The notes under the pieces are model-generated. The model was given only the letters and a program-made list of their open reading frames with translations. It did not search any database and was not told where the DNA came from. Source: CAZVCJ01 sp964625745 (GTDB lineage Bacteria > Chloroflexota > Anaerolineae > VGOG01). Taken from it: DNA of 5,833 bases. Each line of letters begins with the position of its first letter. Positions within the stretch are counted from its first letter, which is position 1. The DNA is taken from assembly GCA_964625745.1 (NCBI GenBank), contig CAZVCJ010000230.1, forward strand, positions 1-5,833, given 5' to 3'. Both the position numbers and the translations under genes were made by a program. This document shows positions 1 through 3,598 of the stretch, one piece after another.

Positions 1-68
1 ACCCGACAGCGGACGAATACGCCGATCGAGTGTACCATCTGCAGGACGGGCGGATCGTGAGCACGTGA
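1..68 (+). CDS. ABC transporter ATP-binding protein, C-terminal end only
   Basis: Reading from base 3, the window opens inside a reading frame that translates as PTADEYADRVYHLQDGRIVS-T and ends at TGA (66-68). The pattern 'A-D-R-V-hydrophobic-x-L-x-D-G-R-I-V' is the usual end of ABC ATPases of the LolD/MacB/FtsE type, where it follows the H-loop and forms the last beta strands. Such a protein would hydrolyse ATP on the cytoplasmic side to drive a membrane permease or a lipoprotein/macrolide-type exporter. Only about 21 residues are visible, so neither substrate nor subfamily can be named. No permease gene follows on the same strand within the window, so any partner must lie to the left. The family call rests on a short motif and is moderately secure. 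Confidence 0.72.
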   Translation, partial: PTADEYADRVYHLQDGRIVST

Positions 69-256
69 TCCGGCCCCGCCGGGATTCCGCAGCAACTGAA
101 GAAGAAACCAAATCGGGCAGCGGAGGGATACAACGCTTCAGCACAGCCGGTCGCCCGGCAGTACTGGCTACCTGCTACGTGGCGGTCCGGCCCTTACCTC
201 TGGACTGAGCCTGTCGAAGTCACGACTGGACTCCCGCCAGCTAGCCGTTGACAGCT
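69..256. other. Intergenic stretch without a gene
   Basis: I see no credible coding frame in this stretch. It holds a half-site of the palindromic repeat family (202-220) and an 11-bp direct repeat, GCTTCAGCACA, at 135-145 and 254-264. The second copy overlaps the stop codon of the truncated nucleotidyltransferase. No terminator with a U-tract is obvious after the ABC ATPase gene. Confidence 0.5.
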
Positions 257-264
257 TCAGCACA
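135..264. repeat. 11-bp direct repeat flanking the nucleotidyltransferase 3' end
   Basis: GCTTCAGCACA occurs at 135-145 and again at 254-264, in the same orientation and 119 bp apart. The right copy covers the stop codon of the nucleotidyltransferase gene and the palindromic half-site lies between the copies. It could be a target duplication or a recombination scar at the breakpoint, or simply chance. Confidence 0.35.
202..220. repeat. Half-site of the CTTCGACAGGCTCAG palindromic repeat family
   Basis: The bases GGACTGAGCCTGTCGAAGT are, on the minus strand, ACTTCGACAGGCTCAGTCC. The same core, with small changes, occurs at 2569-2626 inside the plus-strand secreted-protein gene and at 3783-3803 inside its paralog. 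From memory, this type of repeat is scattered in many copies in some Chloroflexota genomes. Within this window it is seen three times. Confidence 0.6.
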
Positions 265-652
265 CACCATTCAGCGAATCGGCTGGGTATGGGACACCAA
301 AGATGTTATTTCCCTCCGCATCAAAGGTATATGAGTGAACATCTACCTCGTGGCCGGCCTCATCAGACAAGACAAAATTACATTCCCAGGAGTCATCCCT
401 CGATATTTCCGTGTAACCTCGTGACTCAAGGAGCTCTCGAAGTCTTGGCACATCCTTGTGCCGCACGGCAATGTCCAGGTCTGCATGGGGGCGATTCTGC
501 TCACCGAGAAGAGCATCTACTCCCCACCCACCATCAACATGCACTCTGATGTCGTTATCAGTGAGCAACTGAACTATCTCGACCACGTCGGCAGCAGTCA
601 TTCCAGCATCCATCTCGGAACGGATCATCCTTTTCTCTTCAATTTTGTTCAC
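257..652 (-). CDS. LnuA/LinA-like nucleotidyltransferase, probably C-terminally truncated
   Basis: A 131-residue protein resembling the lincosamide/aminoglycoside nucleotidyltransferase group (LnuA/LinA, ANT(2'')-like fold), which transfers a nucleotide from NTP to a hydroxyl of a small substrate. Visible features are the VDGGWGVDALLG nucleotide-binding stretch (residues 39-50), the PHADLDI metal-binding pair (Asp58, Asp60) and a third acidic site in EVDVH (Asp104), followed by the family's 'FDAEG' segment. As I recall the family, members run to about 160-170 residues with a C-terminal helical part containing an HTGY-type motif. Here the frame stops soon after PYPADSLNG and no remnant is seen downstream, so activity is doubtful. 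The start is GTG at 652 with GGAG (663-666) 11 bases upstream. ATG at 628 or 601 is also possible, and the family usually begins close to the latter. Substrate unknown; true antibiotic resistance should not be assumed. Confidence 0.75.
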   Translation of the reverse strand: MNKIEEKRMIRSEMDAGMTAADVVEIVQLLTDNDIRVHVDGGWGVDALLGEQNRPHADLDIAVRHKDVPRLRELLESRGYTEISRDDSWECNFVLSDEAGHEVDVHSYTFDAEGNNIFGVPYPADSLNGVC

Positions 653-697
653 GAATTCTGTGTCTCCAAAAACCGGGTATGTCAGTCATTATCCGAC

Positions 698-713
698 TGT
701 CCATTGTTGGACA
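698..713. repeat. Short perfect inverted repeat upstream of the nucleotidyltransferase gene
   Basis: TGTCCA (698-703), a TTGT spacer, then TGGACA (708-713) form a perfect 6-bp inverted repeat. It lies between the stop of the small membrane-protein gene and the start of the nucleotidyltransferase gene, both on the minus strand. It could be a small hairpin or a dimeric repressor site. No clear promoter elements are nearby, so the role is open. Confidence 0.35.
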
Positions 714-765
714 TAGCCACCTTGTACGTCTGGTATCCTTTCGTGTAATTGGAAATGGGAGGCGG

Positions 766-996
766 TTAGAAAAGCCCCCGCACGATCAGCAACAGCCCCA
801 GGATAGCCAGCGGCACGCCGACGACTGCGCCCACCACCGTCAGACTGAGCACGATGCCAACGATCAGCAAGGCCAGACCCAAGACAACGCCTACCACTCG
901 CCCTGTGAATTCCAGAATCAAGCCCAGCAGCCGCCACAGGGCATAGAAGGGCCATAGATACCATGCCACTTTCCCTCGATCTGTGCCTTTTGTCAT
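766..996 (-). CDS. Small two-helix integral membrane protein of unknown function
   Basis: A 76-residue protein with a short polar N-terminus (MTKGTDRGKV), an aromatic stretch WYLWPFYALW (12-21) that looks interfacial, and two strongly hydrophobic segments at about 33-52 and 54-72, ending in RGLF. Two short membrane helices separated by a Gly/Val-rich turn (VVGAVVGVP) suggest a hairpin in the cytoplasmic membrane. No catalytic motif is visible. The start is well supported: ATG at 996 has AAGGGAG (1004-1010 on the minus strand) 7 bases upstream. It is followed on the same strand, after 113 bases, by the truncated nucleotidyltransferase gene; the gap is too large to argue for an operon. I recognise the general type as a conserved hypothetical small membrane protein but cannot name a family or function. 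Confidence 0.72.
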   Translation of the reverse strand: MTKGTDRGKVAWYLWPFYALWRLLGLILEFTGRVVGVVLGLALLIVGIVLSLTVVGAVVGVPLAILGLLLIVRGLF

Positions 997-1027
997 TTCT
1001 CTTCTCCCTTCTTTCTATCCTTGTGTT

Positions 1028-1036
1028 ATTGTACCA
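1028..1036 (-). promoter_or_regulatory. Candidate extended -10 promoter for the small membrane protein
   Basis: On the minus strand TGGTACAAT (1036 down to 1028) matches an extended -10 box (TGn plus TACAAT). It lies about 31 bases upstream of the ATG at 996. The hexamer 17 bases further upstream, AAGCAA, is a poor -35 box, which is acceptable for an extended -10 promoter. Confidence 0.4.
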
Positions 1037-1060
1037 CAGAACGTGCATTCTTGCTTGACA

Positions 1061-1082
1061 CCTGTCGGACAGGAATCCGACA
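1061..1082. repeat. Nested inverted repeats upstream of the small membrane-protein gene
   Basis: Two overlapping perfect inverted repeats share bases. CCTGTC-G-GACAGG covers 1061-1073, and TGTCGGA (1063-1069) pairs with TCCGACA (1076-1082) across a 6-base spacer. The two foldings are mutually exclusive. They lie 25-50 bases upstream of the candidate -10 box, a fitting place for an activator or repressor site, but they could also be another dispersed palindromic repeat. Confidence 0.4.
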
Positions 1083-1144
1083 CTTGCTCGTTTGGTCGCG
1101 CAATCCTTGACCTCGCGATAAGGTGACTCTTCCAGGTAAACAAC

Positions 1145-1253
1145 AGAAGAAGATGCCAGAAATAGTCTGGCGGCTTCTCTGTTGGCTGACAGTGAGGCAA
1201 GGGCGTGTTGCCATGTTGCACAATCAGCCTGAGCTTTATGTCGTTGCAGTTGG
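1145..1253 (-). pseudogene. Relic of the 3' end of a third secreted-protein paralog
   Basis: Two blocks match the 3' end of the minus-strand secreted-protein gene elsewhere in the window. Bases 1145-1215 align without gaps to 3522-3592 (63 of 71 identical by eye), covering the shared hairpin and the post-stop region. Bases 1225-1253 align to 3902-3930 (28 of 29 identical), which encode the NCNDIKLKL segment; the relic reads NCNDIKLRL in the same frame. The roughly 309 bp between the blocks in the intact gene are missing here. The remainder of the gene, expected to the right, has gone and the MITE-like element begins at 1290. This is therefore a leftover of a minus-strand copy, closer to the minus-strand paralog than to the plus-strand one, which lacks the Cys-containing segment. 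Confidence 0.75.
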
Positions 1254-1336
1254 TTGGCTGCCAATGTTGCCGCCTCGACCGAAATCTGCTATAATACCAA
1301 TTGCCGCATGAAGCACCATGAAAAAGCGAGTGCCTG

Positions 1337-1430
1337 CCGGTTGAGTAGGGCGAAGGCCGTATCGAAACCAAGGGCACGAAGCATGCAGAAGCGCTTGGTT
1401 TCGATACGCTGCTCGCAGCTACTCAACCGG
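1337..1430. repeat. Long palindrome of the GGTTGAGTAG...CGTATCGAAACC type
   Basis: CCGGTTGAGTAG (1337-1348) pairs perfectly with CTACTCAACCGG (1419-1430), and CGTATCGAAACCAAG (1358-1372) pairs perfectly with CTTGGTTTCGATACG (1394-1408). An imperfect stretch separates the two stems and the central loop is about 21 bases. From memory, this palindrome type is widespread in high-GC bacteria. Here it forms the core of the MITE-like element. Confidence 0.75.
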
Positions 1431-1467
1431 CGCTTGATCTCTCATTCGCGGCATTTGAATGGGCAAT

Positions 1468-1476
1468 TGGTATAAT
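1468..1476 (+). promoter_or_regulatory. Candidate extended -10 promoter of the plus-strand secreted-protein gene
   Basis: TGGTATAAT (1468-1476) is an extended -10 box with a perfect TATAAT, located inside the right terminal repeat of the foldback element and 29 bases upstream of the ATG at 1506. No good -35 hexamer is found at 16-18 bases upstream. If used, the leader would be about 20-25 bases and the element would supply the promoter. Confidence 0.45.
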
Positions 1477-1492
1477 AATGCCGTAACAAGCC

Positions 1493-1498
1493 AAGGAG
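1493..1498 (+). promoter_or_regulatory. Ribosome binding site of the plus-strand secreted-protein gene
   Basis: AAGGAG at 1493-1498 lies 7 bases before the ATG at 1506. Because a signal peptide begins exactly at that ATG, this fixes the start. Confidence 0.8.
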
Positions 1499-1505
1499 TG
1501 TTACT

Positions 1506-3455
1506 ATGAAAAAGCAGCATTTTATCCTGGCTCTAGTATCGGCCATGGGGCTGGTTTGCCTCATGACAGCCACCACCGCATCGGCTGCTGGACCTGGCAG
1601 AAGGGTTCAGATCCCTCGCATTGACAAAACAGAGGGCTGGAGCACCTGGATCCAGGTGCAGAACGTGGGGGGCGAGAGGACGGGGGCGGTAGCGTTCTTC
1701 TGGGGAGCCTATTCGGGGCTATGTCCCTCCAATGATCCTGGGCCTATTGGGCACGCGTGCATGAGCATCCCTGAGAACGGTGTCTGGACCCTGCGCAGCC
1801 AGATTCCGGCTGATGCCTACTCGGCCATCATTTACTCCGTTGACGACAGTGACTTCCAAGACGCCTGTGACGATGCTGATCTCACTACCACGGCGGACTG
1901 GAATGACTGGGAGGACGACTACGAAGGCAGCGGCCAGCCTCTGGCGGTGACGGTCAACCGAGTTGGCCCCAACGACTTTGGCACCACTGTCTCCAGCATC
2001 TACGTGGGGATAGACGAGACGATGGAGGGGAAGGGGCCTCCCTACGGCTACTTCGCGCCCTCTCTCATGAAAGGCTATCGTGACCTGGATACCGAGATGA
2101 CCATTCAGAACTCCGGCCGGTACTGTGTCTCCGTCTGGATCTACTATCGGGAACAGGAAAGTTGCGAGTTGAGCTACGCCCAGCATATCCAGCAACTGAC
2201 GCCGGGCGAGGCTGTGCGGGTGAGGGTGCCCCACCTGCCGGAACTGGGCGGCGATGGCGCCTGGCTGGGTTCGGCCTATATCACCGCCAGCCAGCCCCTG
2301 GGCATCGTGGTGGATCAGACAAGCTTTTCTACACCCACTCCCACGAGAACACCCACGCCTACGGCTACACCCACGCTCTCCCTGCCAATGTCAACCCCCA
2401 CAAACATGCCCACTGGAACGTCAACGAATACACCTACGGCTACAGCCAGTCCCACATCAACGGCAACGCCGACTGGCATGTTAACGCCACGGGCCTCTAT
2501 AATCTACCTGCCCGTTATCCTGAAAGCCTGGCCCTTCACTTCGACTGAGCTCAGTGCAAGCGGCGGGGCCCTTCGACAAGCCTGTCCTGAGCATAGTCGA
2601 AGGGCTCAGGACACCGCTCAGGACGGGCCTGCAGTTGCTCGCACCCAGACGCCAACGAGCACTTCTACCCCTACAGCAACGTCGCCCACCCTCGCTTCCC
2701 TCCTTTCGACAGACCAGGGCACGTTGTTGACCTACTGGGCTCGTCCCTATAAGGATTCCGAAGACACGGTCTTCTATGCCGACCTCATCTACCGAGAGTG
2801 GAGTGGCTGGGACGTGAGCATCCAGGTGCAGAACCTGACCCAACACTCCCAGTCCAGCTTCGTCACCGTGGAATTCATGGACAACAGCGGCGACCACCTC
2901 CTTTCCCTCAGCGATTGGATCTGTGCCAATGGCTCTGCTGACTTCTACCTGCCGGCGATCATTGACCTGGGGATGAACTATGTGGGAGCAGCCGTGATCC
3001 GTTCCCACAGTCAGCCTATCTTCGCCGTGGTCAACCTGAAACATCCTGCCACGGGGCAGGGGGGGAGCTACAACGCCCATGCGGAGCACGAGAAGGAAGG
3101 GGTGACGGACATCGCACTCCCCTCCTTGGCCAAAGGGTACCAGGGTGTGACCTCCCAGATCGCCGTCCGCAATAACTCTGATAACGACGGGGTAATGCTC
3201 ACGGTAGAGATCACCGACGAAACCGGGAATGTAGTTACCAGGGTTCCCGGCTTCTGGCTCCCGCCCCGTCACCTGAAGGTCATTGATCTGGCCAATATGG
3301 GTAGCTTGTTTCCCGGCTTCGTCGGCGCAGGCAGGGTGAAGGTAGTGGGCGATGATGGCCTGACCGGGGTCATGCCCTCAGCCGTGGTGGTGCAGCAGGG
3401 CGCCGGCCCCGGAGACGTCACGGCGATCTACGAGGGCATCCCGGTGATCGAATAG
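1506..3455 (+). CDS. Secreted beta-repeat protein with Thr/Pro linker (function unknown)
   Basis: A 649-residue exported protein. Residues 1-27 form a Sec signal peptide: KK, a hydrophobic core, then TASA with likely cleavage after Ala27. Module A (about 33-274) and module B (about 400-649) flank a low-complexity Thr/Pro/Ser linker (275-399). Each module seems to contain two copies of a beta repeat whose hallmark is a hydrophobic-Pro start, GW or its equivalent, and IQVQN: RVQIP...GWSTWIQVQNVG (33-55), FAPSLMKGY...MTIQNSG (183-204), YADLIYREWSGW...IQVQNLT (424-445) and ALPSLAKGY...IAVRNNS (537-558). Five Cys of module A (73, 85, 121, 207, 220) are conserved in the paralog. No LPXTG, membrane anchor or catalytic motif is visible. 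The linker contains IYLPVILK (332-340), as at the C-termini of many Chloroflexota exported proteins, and an in-frame palindromic DNA repeat. It converges on its paralog at 3599 and beyond. An extracellular structural or adhesive role is a guess. Confidence 0.85.
   Translation: MKKQHFILALVSAMGLVCLMTATTASAAGPGRRVQIPRIDKTEGWSTWIQVQNVGGERTGAVAFFWGAYSGLCPSNDPGPIGHACMSIPENGVWTLRSQIPADAYSAIIYSVDDSDFQDACDDADLTTTADWNDWEDDYEGSGQPLAVTVNRVGPNDFGTTVSSIYVGIDETMEGKGPPYGYFAPSLMKGYRDLDTEMTIQNSGRYCVSVWIYYREQESCELSYAQHIQQLTPGEAVRVRVPHLPELGGDGAWLGSAYITASQPLGIVVDQTSFSTPTPTRTPTPTATPTLSLPMSTPTNMPTGTSTNTPTATASPTSTATPTGMLTPRASIIYLPVILKAWPFTSTELSASGGALRQACPEHSRRAQDTAQDGPAVARTQTPTSTSTPTATSPTLASLLSTDQGTLLTYWARPYKDSEDTVFYADLIYREWSGWDVSIQVQNLTQHSQSSFVTVEFMDNSGDHLLSLSDWICANGSADFYLPAIIDLGMNYVGAAVIRSHSQPIFAVVNLKHPATGQGGSYNAHAEHEKEGVTDIALPSLAKGYQGVTSQIAVRNNSDNDGVMLTVEITDETGNVVTRVPGFWLPPRHLKVIDLANMGSLFPGFVGAGRVKVVGDDGLTGVMPSAVVVQQGAGPGDVTAIYEGIPVIE
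2328..2702 (+). repeat. Thr/Pro-rich linker region between the two modules
   Basis: These codons encode residues 275-399, which are mainly Thr, Pro, Ser and Ala (STPTPTRTPTPTATPT, later TPTSTSTPTATSPT). The DNA is an imperfect array of short ACN CCN triplet pairs. The paralog has only LPSED at the equivalent place, so the linker was gained here or lost there. It contains the IYLPVILK motif and the palindromic repeat at 2533-2626. It is probably an extended, possibly glycosylated spacer. Confidence 0.8.
2533..2626. repeat. Composite palindromic repeat inserted in frame in the linker
   Basis: CCCTTCGAC (2569-2577) pairs perfectly with GTCGAAGGG (2596-2604). Inside and beyond this, TGTCCTGAGC (2583-2592) pairs with GCTCAGGACA (2604-2613), and GCTCAGGAC occurs again at 2616-2624. 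A shorter unit, CACTTCGACTGAGCTCAGTG, lies just upstream (2537-2556). The DNA is translated as part of the linker, giving ALRQACPEHSRRAQD, a composition unlike the surrounding Thr/Pro sequence. It belongs to the same family as 202-220 and 3783-3803. Confidence 0.75.
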
Positions 3456-3524
3456 CGGTCTTTGTTCCAGCACAGATGAGCGAAATAAGGGCTTGGTTCA
3501 CGAACCGAGGGCTGGACAAGTAGA

Positions 3525-3555
3525 AGAAGCCGCCAGAATCAGTCTGGCGGCTTCT
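3525..3555. terminator. Bidirectional hairpin terminator between convergent genes
   Basis: AGAAGCCGCCAGA (3525-3537) and TCTGGCGGCTTCT (3543-3555) form a perfect 13-bp stem with a 5-base loop. It lies 70 bases after the plus-strand stop and about 44 bases after the minus-strand stop. There is no strong U-tract on either side, so it would be a weak classical terminator, but its symmetry and position suit both transcripts. A decayed copy sits in the relic at 1148-1178. Confidence 0.65.
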
Positions 3556-3598
3556 ATGTTGGCTGGCAGTGAGGCAAGAGCGTGTTGCTATGCAAACC

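Larger units (their letters stand above)
1290..1477. mobile_element. MITE-like foldback element with terminal inverted repeats
   Basis: The left end TATAATACCAATTGCC (1290-1305) and the reverse complement of the right end (1462-1477) match at 15 of 16 bases. Between them lies a long internal hairpin and no coding frame. A non-coding element of about 188 bp with inverted ends fits a miniature inverted-repeat transposable element or a related palindromic repeat. No target duplication longer than TA is apparent. The autonomous transposase it might depend on is not in the window. Confidence 0.6.

Noticed and set aside
689..1264. Minus-strand open frame of 191 residues
   Set aside because: It overlaps the better supported 76-residue membrane protein in another frame, runs through the relic and inverted repeats, and has no coherent domain or good ribosome site.
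2328..2530. Possible CRISPR-like or minisatellite array
   Set aside because: The repetition is the irregular triplet pattern of Thr/Pro codons. There are no repeat units of constant length with unique spacers.
2481..3272. Minus-strand open frame of 263 residues
   Set aside because: It is antisense to module B and the linker of the plus-strand gene, whose signal peptide, ribosome site and paralog show which strand is coding.
3492..3509. Hairpin CTTGGTTC-AC-GAACCGAG as a terminator of the plus-strand gene
   Set aside because: The 2-base loop forces several inner pairs open, one pair is G-T and no U-tract follows. The 13-bp hairpin at 3525-3555 is the better candidate.
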